DNA from: Paraphaeosphaeria minitans
Taxonomy: Eukaryota > Ascomycota > Dothideomycetes > Pleosporales > Didymosphaeriaceae
Direction: 5' to 3'
Assembly: GCA_015832175.1 (NCBI GenBank)
Contig: WJXW01000011.1
Coordinates: forward strand, 1,364,001 to 1,428,000
DNA length: 64,000 nucleotides
Positions 33,453 through 44,894 of this stretch are shown here, in pieces (positions within the stretch are counted from its first letter, which is position 1; each line of letters starts with the position of its first letter). Both the position numbers and the translations under genes were made by a program. Under the pieces are notes generated by a model. It was not told the origin of the DNA and searched no databases. It saw only the letters and a program-made list of their open reading frames with translations.

Positions 33453-35166
33453 TCACGTGAAGTCGTAGACTACGAGAGCTTGACTGCCCTCACCCTTCTC
33501 ACGCAACACTATCACGTTTTGCTCGTCGAATCCAACCCAACCTCTACTGATCGCCGAGTCGTCGAATCGCTGCTCGAGTGCGAATCGAAGGCCAACCCCT
33601 TGCTTTGCATACTCGTCAGCACTATCACTGCTTGACTCGAGCCCTTTCGAAGGTTGGACCCGGACACTGAGCTCGCCGTTTCTTGACCTCTTTCGGTTTG
33701 CAGACGACGCCATTCCTCCTTCGAGATCCCATACCCGAAGTTCATCGCCCAAACGACTGACTGAGACAGCTTTACCCCGCATGCCTACATGTGCGCCTGA
33801 CACGGAGGAAGTGTGTCCCCAAAGACGAGTGCCAGCACCTATCGAGAGCGAAGACGCATTGGACTTGACAAGATACAATGACAAAGTATTGTCCGGATGC
33901 GCCACGAGTAAATATGGATGTGTGTATGACATTGACGTTGGGTTTGAGTTGCTGGGCATATGAGCCATTGTCGGCTCACGAGATCTGCTTGGAAAAGGCG
34001 ACGATGAGCGGGTCGAAGGAGAGGACATGGAGCGTTGTCCAGAAAGTGTATGGTAGTTCTGGTCCGCTGCTGTTGCTAGTCGAGACTCCAAGAGTTTACC
34101 ATCAAGTGACAATCGCATCTCTTGAATGCCCACAGTCCAGCCAGAAAGGTAGGTTGGTAAGGCGTAGGCGATAGCAGCAGTCACACTTGTCGCCGCTGTG
34201 CGGATAGAGAGAGACACGGGCGGCCATACCGTGTGGGATCTTAGTGAGTACAGTAATCGCGGCGCGTCCAAGGGGACGCTTGGTTCTTCAATGTCTAAGA
34301 AAACATAGATAGAGAGTAAGTGATCTTCGGTCATGGTGAGTAGATATGGTGACGAGTATGCTAAGGCGGACAGCATCCCATTTGTCGACGGCGCATGCTC
34401 AAAGAGAGCCGTGAAGGCTCTCTGATCTTTCCGAAGTTCATACACGATGAACACGCCATTGTCAAAACCCACAGCTACTCTTTCGTGCCCAGTACCACTG
34501 TCAGATGTATCTATCGCCATCGATGTCGGAAGTTGCGATATACCTGTGCTGGTAGTTATAGCTACAGATGCGATGAGGTCCCGTTCGTGAGTAGTGCTCC
34601 ATGCACGAAGACCTGAAATTGAGTCGGCAGTGAAGATTGTCCCATGCGACATCATAACTAGCAAGGGTGGTTCCGGGGGTCGTTCAGAGACCACGATTTC
34701 GCTGACGGCGCATTGCCCTTGCGCCCAGTTATGCCTCAGTCTGTATTGTTGCTTCCAATTTGTATTCCTCCCATCCTTCACAAGATGCCCGTCATCCAGC
34801 CATTTGGATAGCTTCGAAGAGTAATGCAGCTGATCTGAAGTGGCGGTCGTATCTCTGATTCCTGGTATGCGCGAAGCCCGTGGCAATACAAAGTTCTTGT
34901 AATACGCAGCTTTCCACAGCTCTGAGTCGACGGCGAGACGTTGGAATTTCTTGGAGAGCCTAGAATTGCACCAGTAAATATCCGGCATCGCAGTTGGGTT
35001 TGGTATGTACGGACCTCTGGCATAAAAGCAGCGATGGCAGCGGAACAAATGTCAAGATGCGAATGAGCAACTCGTTCGGCAGCTTTGAAAGCCTGTCGAC
35101 TTTTGATAGCCTGCACACCTTTGCAGGCGGCTCGTTATGGTCGCCGTCCTCTCGCGCCCGCTTCAT
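33453..35166 (-). CDS. F-box protein with a WD-like C-terminal region
   Basis: Two exons (35166-35015 and 34959-33453, 55-nt intron with GTCCGT donor) give 552 residues. The splice rebuilds an F-box at about residues 27-75: LSKLPNELLIRILTFVPLPS then LLLCQRLSKKFQRLAVDSEL then WKAAYYKNF. The rest forms beta-rich repeats suggestive of a WD40-type propeller (AVSEIVVSERPPEPPLLVMM, VAVGFDNGVFIVYEL, YLLVAHPDNTLSLYLV, LWGHTSSVSG, SRLGDELRVWDLEGG). A basic KRSRNGE patch lies near the C-terminus. F-box/WD proteins are substrate receptors of SCF ubiquitin ligases through Skp1. The WD repeats are too diverged to name the substrate or an orthologue with confidence. Confidence 0.85.
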
Positions 35167-35388
35167 GGTGTCCTGGTAATCGTGGGATGCCCCCAGCTAT
35201 CCGCCCCACATGAGTCGTGTTGGAGCAGGTAATGGCGGTGTTGGTTCATGCAGGGTGGCGGTGCCAAGATTCTCGTGACCGCGCGACGCGTCCGTTCCGC
35301 GGACGCCTTCCCGGAGCCTTTGGTCTCACCCCACTAATATTTCGATGAACACTACGCTGTCTACTGCGGCAGTGCAATAACCGCTGGC

Positions 35389-37899
35389 ATGGACATTGAC
35401 GCATGGGTAGAGAACAACAAAGCGCTATGGGCGCGTGTCTACGATGAGGTCATCGCGCCCGATCTTCAGAAGGAATGGAAGAAGCGTACGCATCCTTGGT
35501 ACACGCCGAATAACCAAGCCTAATCTGAACAGGGATTGGAACTCATGATGCCGAATCAAAGAAGAGTATGTCATGCGAGGAAAGCGGAAAAACTAGTACT
35601 CACCTACAGTGTAGAGGATGATAGACTCCGATATCTCGACAATCATATCAGCCACGGAGTGGTTGAGAAGGCCCAATTGGTAGAAGAGAATGCGCGACTC
35701 AAGAACCTACTTCGAAAAACTCGCGGCAACACCCCGTCGGCGGAAGAGTTGGCTACCAGCACGGAGGACGCTACAGTTCCGGTCGGAGAGTATCGCCAGG
35801 CCACTGAGAAGCTCGACGAGCTGAACAAGCGATATCAAGATGCAGCCCAGAGAATCAAGTATCTAGAGCGAAAGAATGTTGCCGTCATGCAGAAAAACAA
35901 AGAAATGAAGGACAGCGTGAAAGCCTGGCAAGAGTATTGCGACCGACACATCGAGAGGAAGAAGGCGAAGACAGAGTCGAAAGCTCCGAATGTACAGCCA
36001 AAGAGTAATCTTGCGATAGATACTGCAGCACCATTGCCACATATCCCGTCAAGCCCAGGGACAGCCGTTATGAAGACACCGAAATCACTCACGCCCCAAG
36101 ATTGTTCCTCAGCGGCCCCAATGACTGATCTCTTGAATGCCATGGTCCGACCGTCTCCACTTACGACTGGTTTGGTTGATGAAGTACACGAGGATGTTCG
36201 TGCCGAGCCAGACGCAAATGAACGAGAAGAGTATGAAGATGTTGAGGACCGCTTTAGACCCGGTGGACGTTCGTCACCCCTACCTCCCGTGGCAACGGGC
36301 CATCGAGACGCCGTCTCTGACCCGAAGAATGACAGAGCCACTTTTTTGGGCCACTTTAGCTCGGATAATATTACTTCGAGCCAAACTACAGTTCCTGAAG
36401 CTTCGGAGCCGCACAATGGGACGACCCCTCGGGCGAATGAACTGGTGAATTACGACGACGAACCTGAATCTGTGTCCGAACACTCGCTCAAACGCAAGCG
36501 GAGGCCGTCGACAGGGTTCAGAGTGTTCCAGGACGGCTCCTCTGATGGCACCCCAGCAAAGCCTGTGCGAGTCAAAGAAGAGCTATACAGTAGTCCTCCG
36601 TCTGATGCCGCCCATCAGCTTCAACGCAAAGAGACCATGGACCTCGACGAGTTGGGCCCGAATCCTATTATGACCCCGCGGCGTCAAAGACTGAGAAGAT
36701 TGGACTCCCAACATTCTAACAAGACCGGAACACTGCGTGGCAAGAGATCTAGCAGCGCTCCTTTCAGCGGCAATGCGATCAAGCCTGAACCTTCCGAAGA
36801 CGTACATATGCCAGACGCTGGGCTTGGTCCTCATCTGGCGGTGGCATTAGAGGAAGCAAGAGCTGTGAGCGAACCCGGACACGGTATCGCAGAGCCCCGA
36901 GAAGTGTTGCAACCAATAGATTCCAATTTGGTGGCTGGTAGAGCCAACGAAGCCACGCCTGATAAACGCGTGCGGAGGTGGAAAGCGCGGAAGGAAGCCG
37001 AGTTCAAAACCCTTGCAGAATCAGGGGAGGAACCGCCCCCTTCAAACGAACGGAAGAAGCGACTCCCACCAAACCTTGCACGGGCACAGTTCAATGAACG
37101 CATACGAGCTGCTAGGAGCGGCCTATCGCCCATGAAGAGCATCCTCACAACGCCCAAGACGGCACCAGCGAGAACAACGGCTGCACACGCACCCACACCA
37201 CCACACACCTCAAACCGACCCGCCTACACCCCCTCCGCTCGACCAGCCCAGCGCCACGCCTTGGACCCCACCCCACGCACCGAACTCGTCCCAGACGGCC
37301 GGCCCGTCTGGCGTATGTCTGCCCTCGAAGCCCGCAAAACCCCCAACGCACCCACCCCCAAGCCTTCCACCCCGCAGACCCGCCTCCGCGACAAACCCCT
37401 CGCCGAGCTCCGCCTCCAAGACTTCAAGCCCAACCCAGCCTACAACGGCGGCTACACGCACGCCTTCACCGACACGGTCCGCCGCCGCGAAGACCGCCTC
37501 TGCCTCCCCGGCTGCACCGACCCGTCCTGCTGCGGCTCGACATTCCGCGCATTGGCCCTGGCCCTCCCGCCCCTCTCCTCTTCCCAGGAAGAAGCCCTGC
37601 TACAAGACTACCTCGGCGATGCCTACTCCTCCTTCGGCCTCACGCAGATGGACGCCGCCGAGCGCGAGGAGATTGTCACGCAGGCGCGCACGCGGCAGAT
37701 GGCCAAGGAGCACGGGAAACACAGGAGGAGGTACGAGGGGCGGAAGACGCCGCCGGGGTTTTGGCGCGTGGATTTTCCGAGCACGCAGGAGGAGAGGGAG
37801 GATCGGGAGAGGGCGGTGCAGATGGGCGTGCTCGAGGTGAGGGAGCGGTATCTGGAGGCGATGAGGCGGCGGGGGCGGTTTGTGTTTGCGGACGAGTAG
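35389..37899 (+). CDS. DNA end-resection factor Ctp1/Sae2/CtIP
   Basis: Three exons (35389-35485, 35533-35565 of only 33 nt, 35615-37899) give 804 residues. The N-terminus MDIDAWVENNKALWARVYDE leads into coiled coil (EKAQLVEENARLKNLLRKTR, YRQATEKLDELNKRYQDAAQ) that should tetramerise the protein. The long middle is disordered with many SP/TP sites and basic patches. The C-terminal SAE2 domain is clear: LKDF-like LRLQDFKPNPAYNGGYTHAF, REDRLCLPGCTDPSCCGSTF with the CxxC zinc motif, and KHRRRYEGRKTPPGFWRVDF with the DNA-binding RHR-type motif. With phosphorylated SP/TP sites it activates the Mre11 complex nuclease to start resection at double-strand breaks. The small second exon and the 49-nt second intron were chosen because they alone keep the frame. 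Confidence 0.9.
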
Positions 37900-37965
37900 T
37901 CTAGGGCGTGTCGAGGGTGGACCGTGGGGTTGGGATGGGGGATGGTTGGGTGAGCGGGGATGGAC

Positions 37966-38104
37966 GTTGCATTGCTTTGAGTCGGCGTTGTTACCCGATG
38001 GTCATCGTACAAGGAAGATTTAGCTCACGCAAGAAGGGATAACAGACAACTTGAATTAACTTTATTCATTTACTTTTCCTTCTCTACATGGCGAATCCCA
38101 CTAT
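37966..38104. repeat. Diverged copy of the Rad57 3' end (copy 1 of a direct duplication)
   Basis: GTTGCATTGCTTTGAGTCGG and the following GCGTTG recur at 38161. The downstream CACGCAAGAAGG and TTTTCCTTCTCTACATGGCG also recur in the same order near 38250 and 38300. Copy 2 includes the last codons and stop of Rad57, so copy 1 is a duplicated, decayed 3' terminus of that gene. Confidence 0.8.
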
Positions 38105-38160
38105 GCAGAGGGTAGACCTTGGAGCTGGAATTGAGAAATGTTAGGCAAGCGTTCATCGGC

Positions 38161-38332
38161 GTTGCATTGCTTTGAGTCGGCGTTGTCACTTCACTGTCAT
38201 CGTACTTTGTTTAGTCTGTTTTGTACAAGGAAATTCGAAGATACTTCACGCAAGAAGGAAAGAAAAGAAAAACACTTGTGTTGACTTCATTTATTTGATT
38301 TTTCCTTCTCTATATGGCGGATTCCACTACTT
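38161..38332. repeat. Copy 2 of the direct duplication, overlapping the Rad57 stop
   Basis: Shares its start word, CATCGTAC, GTACAAGGAA, TCACGCAAGAAGG and TTTTTCCTTCTCTATATGGC with copy 1 in order, with a few indels. Overlaps the last codons of Rad57. Confidence 0.8.
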
Positions 38333-39625
38333 GCTACCTCGTATTCAACACCGCGACCCTCAGAAGGCGGAGCCCAAGGTGCAAAGACGACCTTGAACCA
38401 TCGGCGCCACTTGGAGATGTGGGTGTCGTCCTCGTTCCCAACGTCCTGGAGGTCGCGCGAGATGACCCACGGTCGGGTCGATATAACAGGCCGCTTATTC
38501 AGGGCAATGCGACAGGCGATCTGGTTCGTCCAGATGATACCTAACGACGGCGTCTTCAGTGTGTGCGACGGGTCCGAGCGAATATCACCCCAGCCTGTGA
38601 ACCAGCATTGCTGGTGGTCGAGCGCCAGGGGATCCGGCGACAGCATGATTTCATCGTCCTGCGAGGCCGGCGTGTTCTGTCGGTCGTTTCCTGCGTGGTT
38701 CTGACTACTAGTCCGAGAAGGCGGGTTGGAAACGATGTTTGCAGGGCGAGTGAATCGATCTGCAACCTGGTTCGCGACGACGATTGCGATTCCTTCTGTG
38801 CGAGCCAGGCCGCGCAGCAGAGCTCCTAGCTGCACCAGTTGGGTTCCTCTCTTGGCCATGGAAGCTGCGCCCTCCCTCATGCCCGGCTTCTCAAACTCGG
38901 CGCGGTAGTTGGCAGCGACCGAATCCAGCACGACGAGGCCCACATTGTGCTTTTTGATCGCCACCGGTAGTTGGTAGCGCAGTATGTGCTCCTGGGACTC
39001 GAGGTCGGGCGTCTGGATGCTCAGGATACGCGATAACGAAGGTTTCTCTTTGGGCGATAGCGAGCCGAGCAGTGGGTGTGCTGCGAGCAGTTGGGTAAGA
39101 CGATTGGTAGCCAGGGGTGCCTCAGTGGAAATGTAGACTGCCGATTTGGACAGGCCGAGGGGCGCAGGGAGCTGGGCTGCAAGCAAGAGCGCAAGGAGCA
39201 ATTGCGTTTTCCCGGCACCACTGGAGCTGATCAGCGCGTGAAGGGTGCAGATAGGCTATATGAGTATGGTACCTTTCGCCAGTGACCTCGACGAGGTAGC
39301 CAGGACGGATGCCGCCTCGCAGGGCTTGGTCGAGCTCGTCGTCCAAGGTGCTTATAGTGAAGGCAGCGGACGCATGGCCAGAAGCAGCCAAAAAGGCGGT
39401 GCTGGGAGGATCCTCTGGGCCGAATCCGAGGTGGCGGTGCAGGGTAGGTACCAGGGCGTCGACCAGCTTGCGCAGCTCTCCGGCGGGGACCTGAGCGCGC
39501 TTTGCTACATGGGCGGGGGCGAGGGTGACGAGGTCGTTCGTGGTGATCAAGGCCTTGTCGAGCGAGGGCAGCAGGTGCTGGAACTTGGACGCGTCGAAGT
39601 CAGGCAGCACATGCAGCAGGTCCAT
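38287..39625 (-). CDS. rad57: Rad51 paralogue Rad57
   Basis: Two exons (39625-39273 and 39226-38287, 46-nt intron) give 430 residues. The N-terminus MDLLHVLPDFDASKFQHLLP and the helix-hairpin region ALITTNDLVTLAPAHVAKRA match fungal Rad57, as does ISTLDDELDQALRGGIRPGY. The Walker A motif TGESSSGAGKTQ is created only by splicing, with the intron inside it. Further landmarks are YISTEAPLATNRL, Walker B VGLVVLDSVAANYR, GIAIVVANQVADRF and LGIIWTNQIACRI. With Rad55 it forms an assembly chaperone for the Rad51 filament, and the Sws1-type Shu complex works with this dimer. Start and length fit the family. The 3' terminus is duplicated downstream (37966-38104). Confidence 0.95.
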
Positions 39626-39769
39626 GGGTCAGAAGACGAGGCGGGGGAGACGCGACGTCGACGCGAACGACGGGCGCTGACTAACGCGCGGGTTCGTTCG
39701 TTCCTTCCCTCCGTTGTTTGTTCCTTCCCTTCCCCCGCGGACGTCACTGCCTGTCCAGAAGATAGATAG

Positions 39770-39791
39770 CTAGACTAGGTAGGTAGTCTAG
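39770..39791. repeat. Short palindrome CTAGACTA-GGTAGG-TAGTCTAG
   Basis: Eight-bp perfect inverted arms around a GGTAGG spacer, in the Rad57 upstream region. One of several TAGGTAGGTAGTCTAG-like words in the window (see findings). Confidence 0.7.
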
Positions 39792-39897
39792 TCTACCCCG
39801 CAGGTTCGCTTGGTGCTTCCTGCCTTCCTTGCCACGCTTCTTTGGCACTGACCGTTAGGTATCGCTGGAATTGAAGCTGACTCTTTGCTCCGTGACG

Positions 39898-39977
39898 TCT
39901 GCTCTGCTCTGCTCTGCTCTGTTCTTTCTGCTCTGCTCTACTCTCTTCTGCTCTTTTTTGCTCTTTTCTGCTCTTCT
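39898..39977. repeat. CTCTG/CTTTT pyrimidine microsatellite
   Basis: TGCTCTGCTCTGCTCTGCTC runs into degenerate TCTGCTCTTTT copies. Pyrimidine tracts like this are usual in fungal core promoters. Confidence 0.75.
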
Positions 39978-40639
39978 CCAGACATCCATCGCGCCCAATT
40001 AGCCGGACGACTTTTGCTCGAGTGTCTGCCCTACTGTAGATAGGTACGGTAATGCCTACCTACCTAGTCTACCTACTTCCGCCCGCCCGCAGCAACCGAG
40101 AGCTCTCCTCCACCCACCACCTCGCACCACCTCGGCGCTGAACACTTCTTTGACCCTACGGTATCCTCTTGACCGAGATTGTCTGATCGCGCCACGGCTG
40201 TGCTCTTCCGCTTTCCCATCCTCACGCCCTCCGACGGCGAGTCACATCGTCGCGTCTACTGACAGGTGAGTGGACATCACCGTGACCCGTCGCAGACCGC
40301 CCCCGACATCACGTCGACTGCGGATACAGCCCGCCTGTAGCCCGCGTCGGCTTACCAAACTATCTACTACCGTATACTAGTAAGTCGCCCGCACATGAAT
40401 TTCACATGCCTTGCTCAGCAGCATCATCCCGCTGTTACTTTCCCCTTCCGTCCATTCCCATATAAGACGCCCACTGTCCCCCGTACAGCGACGATTCTGG
40501 TCTTTGCCCACCGACACCCAGCACTTCGATGCCGGCCTACTGTCACGAGGATTGCCACTACTTTTACCGTACCGCTTTGCGGCTGCTCTCCATTAGCACC
40601 TCCATCTCGCCCCTCTACGCCTAACTAACCTCTTCGGCC

Positions 40640-43600
40640 ATGGCAGCCCGCACTTTTACCCGACCTGCCTCGCTCAACGGCACTTTGGCAACGCATACCC
40701 TTACCATGTCATCCTCTGAGATCAACGGCCCTGTCCGCTCCGAGGCCTCCGCAAAGGAGAGCCAGGCTTCCTTTCCGTCCGAAGCAAGGAACCCACTAGG
40801 CCATGACACGAACCCAAACTCAAAACCTGGCATCACTTTCGCCCACCAAGACAAGCTGCCCAGGCTGCCCATTCCCGAGCTCGACAGCTCTTGCAAGAAG
40901 TACCTCACCGCTCTTAAGCCACTCCAGACGCCCAAGGAGCACCATGACACTATCCATGCCGTCCAAGATTTCATCAAGTCGGATGGTCCGCTATTGCAGG
41001 ACAAGTTGAAGAAGTACGCCAACGGAAAAGCCAACTACATAGAGCAATTCTGTGAGCATTCCACATCTTCACGATATATCGTGCACGTCTCTGTTTGAGG
41101 ATCTTAATATGTTCTAAATCGATGTAATTTCGAAGTAGACCATGCATATACCGAGCATGCGCTGACCTTCCACTAGGGTACGATTCGTACTTGAATTTTG
41201 ACAATCCGGTGGTACTTAATCTGAATCCATTTTTCTTACTGGAGGATGATCCCACCCCGGCTCGCAACAATCAAGTCACCCGTGCAGCCTCCTTAGTAGT
41301 GTCGGCACTTTCCTTTGTGCGCGCAGTTCGGAGAGAAGAGCTTCCACCGGATACCGTCCGCGGCCAACCCCTCTGCATGTACCAGTACTCGAGACTATTT
41401 GGCACTGCCAGAATACCCACTGAGAATGGTTGCCAAATCGGTCAGGATCCCACCTCGAAGCACGTCGTCGTACTGTGCCATGGCCAATTCTATTGGTTCG
41501 ATGTGCTGGATGAAAATTCCGACCTTATCATGACCGAGAAGGACATCTCACTTAATCTTGCCTCAATTGTTGATGATGCCTCCCAGATTCCCATCCGCGA
41601 GGCCGCGAAGGGCGCCTTAGGCGTGCTGAGTACCGAGAACCGCAAGGTATGGTCAGGCCTGAGAGATGTACTGCACCGCGAAGAAGGCTCGAACAACTCA
41701 GATTGTCTAAACATCGTCGATTCCGCACTGTTCATTCTTTGCCTTGATTACACCGAGCCGCAGACCGGTGCAGATCTTTGCATGAACATGCTCTGCGGTT
41801 CAAGCAAAGTGGAACAGGGTGTACAGGTCGGCACCTGCACGAACCGCTGGTACGATAAGCTTCAGATCATCGTTTGCAAGAACGGAAGTGCGGGAATCAA
41901 CTTCGAACACACCGGTGTTGATGGTCATACTGTGCTCCGGTTCGCCTCGGATGTCTACACAGACACCATCCTCCGATTCGCAAGAACCATCAATGGAAAC
42001 GCACCCAGCCTATGGGCCTCTACCAGTCCCGACCCAGCCAAGAGGGATCCTGACAGCTTTGGCGACGTCCAGACGACTCCTCACAAGCTGGAATGGGACA
42101 TGGTACCAGAGCTTAGCACCGCGCTGCGCTTCGCTGAGACGCGATTAGCAGATCTGATCCAGCAAAACGAGTTCGCGACGTTGGAGTTTCCACACTACGG
42201 CAAGAACTTCATGACATCTATGGGCTTCTCTCCCGATGCCTTCGTCCAAATGGCATTTCAGGCTGCATACTATGGTCTCTACGGCAGGATGGAGTGTGTG
42301 TACGAGCCAGCTATGACGAAGTTCTTCTATCACGGCCGCACAGAGGCGATAAGAGCTGTCTCTGATGAGTCCGCTGAGTTTGTAAAGCTGTTTTGGGGAG
42401 AGAACCCGGCGGCTGCAAAGATTGATGCGCTACGAAAAGCTTGCCAGAAGCACACCGCGACAACTAAGGATTGCGCCAAGGCACAAGGTCCTGACAGACA
42501 CCTGTACGCCTTATACTGCATCTGGCAGCGAGCGATCGACGAGGATGGCGCAGAGATGGCAAGTAGTGATGGTTGGGACTCGACGCGGCCTTCTAGCCCA
42601 GAAGCAGTCAACTCCACTGTCGGCTCACCAAAACGCTCCTCGATCCTTTCAGAAACCGGCTCGATAAGTAGCTCACCACCAGCTCCAGTGCAACACCAGA
42701 TGCCAGCTCTGTTCGTTGACAACGGCTGGGACAAGCTCAACAACACAATTTTGTCCACATCAAACTGCGGCAACCCTTCACTACGACAGTTTGGGTTTGG
42801 CCCTACTTCAGGCGAAGGCTTCGGCATCGGATACATCATCAAGGACGGCAGCATCTCAATTTGCGCCTCATCTAAGCACAGACAGACCTCCCGCTTTATC
42901 GACGCACTCGAGGCATACTTCATCGAAATCCGCAAACTCCTCCGACAGTTGAAACGTCGCGGCACCTCAGTAGATAAGACGGTTTCGCGCGCTCGTGAAG
43001 CAGAAGAGCACCACCGGCCGAGAGCCTCAAGAGTGAAAAGCCGCGGCCGTATTATCACCAGTGACGGCAATCCTCAAGCCGCGCCGCCCGAGGACGATAC
43101 AACAGAAAGCGACGACGATGGTCTCGGTGGCTGTAGGACTCCCTTTTCTTCTCGCCCATTCCTCAAAGTAGAACCCGTTGTCCCCATCACGCTCCGCCCC
43201 GCTGCACCGCTCACCCCGCCCCAATCACCGCCCTTCAAGCCGCTCATGACTGTGCATGCGAGCTCCCCGCGTCGTCCGCAGATCAAGACGTTCCGAACGC
43301 GGAAGTGTACGCATGCGGTCGTGCGGCGGCTGCATTCTAACACCTTCTCTTCCTCTTAACAACACCTGTTTTTGCATGCTGCCTATGACATTTCCATACA
43401 CACATCCCGTATACCCCATCTTAACCATCTTTTACACCTATAGTCTTTTCATATACACGCATATACACATACACGTTCTTCTTTACGCTACACACTTTCC
43501 TCGGTGCGAAATTCATCGGCTGATTTTCCGGTTTCCTAGATGGCTTCTTCGACGCTGGCATGCTGCTGAGCGCGCTCAAGGCCAAGGAGGACGAGGAACC

Positions 43601-43667
43601 GAACGACGACCAGCGCGACGTGATCAAGCGAAATATCGGGCGCAGGCTCACGTTGGCAGAGTATTGA
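40640..43667 (+). CDS. Carnitine O-acetyltransferase, FacC/Yat2-like
   Basis: Three exons: 40640-41051, 41177-43132 and 43540-43667. The first splice rebuilds IEQFWYDSYLNFDNPVVLNL, a family signature. The second (407-nt intron, GTAGGA donor, CTGAT branch, CCTAG acceptor) joins to GYGFFDAGMLLSALKAKEDE, a conserved C-terminus, giving 831 residues. The catalytic His lies in NFEHTGVDGHTVLRF. Other hallmarks are LPRLPIPELDSSCKKYL, QYSRLFGTARIP and GIGYIIKDGSISICASSKH. There is no obvious mitochondrial presequence or peroxisomal tail, so it is probably the cytosolic or nuclear enzyme that moves acetyl units as acetyl-carnitine during growth on acetate or fatty acids. If intron 2 is retained, translation ends at 43359 with a different Pro-rich tail. 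Residues 480-545 form a disordered Ser/Pro insertion. Confidence 0.93.
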
Positions 43668-43725
43668 GCGGGGAGAAATTTCGGAGCTGGAGTCGGAGTT
43701 GGGTAGTTGTGGGAGACGGGTTGAC

Positions 43726-43912
43726 GAGTGTGGGAGCATGTGTGCCATAGTCTTGTTGTTGGATAGGATATGGGATCAAGACTTGTTGTTCATTGAATGC
43801 GTGTGCTTTGTGCATTCGCGATGTCGTGAGTAACGGGCTAGAGTGGTGATGGTGCTCATCACCGCGGTCGTCACGTCCCTCCGCCGCCCGCCTTCCGAAC
43901 TTGCTTTGGCGG
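43726..43912. repeat. Direct duplication of the carnitine acetyltransferase 3' flank, copy 1
   Basis: GAGTGTGGGAGCATGTGTGC then ATAGTCTTGTTGTTGGATA matches GAGTGTGGGAGTATGTGTGC then ATAGTCTGGTTGTTGGACA at 44647. The later TGGTGCTCATCACCGC and GAACTTGCTTT words recur in order. Confidence 0.75.
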
Positions 43913-44646
43913 ACTAAGTCAAGTCGCTACAAGACTACGCACCCCACTTTTTCATAGTGTGCATGAGAGGGTGTGCAGTCCTGTACAAGCTTATTATTTA
44001 TAGCACTCCACGGCGGGGAACATGGGAGTGTCTGGTATACTACCGGGTGCTGTTGAATAAAAAAGGTGGCAATGAGCGACAGAGGAGTCTGGACGGTGCT
44101 GCGCTTGACGATGCCAACACCCGTGCTCTGAGATGCCACCTCGCAGCTAGCGAACTTGGTTATCGACAACTGTAGCTCCCGTAGACCAGGTCAGGTGGAA
44201 AGGCGGGCGACGGGATGGTGGACGGTGATCGCATGGTCGTGATGTTGCTCAGATGTTTAACGCCGGCGCGATAGTATGCGGTAGCTTGAACGGAAGTACC
44301 GTGGGTACCGTACAGTAGGAGCCGATGTCGATGATTGGACGGGATGGACAGCGTATGCCGTTGTGCAGAAAGAACCTGACACAATGTCAGGTCGCGTGGT
44401 GCTGAGAACTGGGAGAGCAGGATTCTGGTCATGGTTTTGGGGACATTGTCGCTCCGTTGCAAGGTCTTTCCATGCGTAACAACGACCATGGGTGTTCGTT
44501 GATTGTTGCACGGAGGATTCCCTTTGTGCCCTGATAGGTACAGGTACCACACGACAATTCCTTCAGAACGTGAAGTCCGATGGGCAGTAACATAATTGCC
44601 TTTGTGTTGCTTGTGACGCCTACCATCCGCAAGCCGGGGTCTGAGG

Positions 44647-44846
44647 GAGTGTGGGAGTATGTGTGCGATAGTCTGGTTGTTGGACAGAAGTGAGATTTTT
44701 AATTGTACATTGGATCCGTATGTTCGTTGTGCAAAAGCAGGATCTTGAGACTGGAGGTGTGGTCATGGTTTTCATCACCGCACTGCGCCGCACTGCGCCG
44801 CACTGCCATGCACTCCCGCTGCCCGTCGTACAGACTTGCTTGAGCA
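44647..44846. repeat. Direct duplication, copy 2
   Basis: The diverged second copy of 43726-43912, with GTTTTCATCACCGC, a GCCGCACTGC expansion and AGACTTGCTT in the same order. About 920 bp separate the copies. Confidence 0.75.
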
Positions 44847-44894
44847 GAGCCGCGTACATATAAACGAACCTTTCATCGCGCAAGAATGAATTCT

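Larger units (their letters stand above)
39626..40639. other. Divergent intergenic region between Rad57 and the carnitine acetyltransferase
   Basis: About 1 kb between divergent starts. It holds a TAGGTA palindrome (39770-39791), a CTCTG/CTTTT pyrimidine tract (39898-39977), a TACCTACCTAG cluster (40050-40078) and a TATA-like CCCATATAAGA (about 40458). A leader intron is possible (GACAGGTGAGTGG at 40261) but not provable. Confidence 0.55.
43668..44894. other. Intergenic, no gene seen
   Basis: Holds the duplicated flank segments above. Short frames only. Confidence 0.5.
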
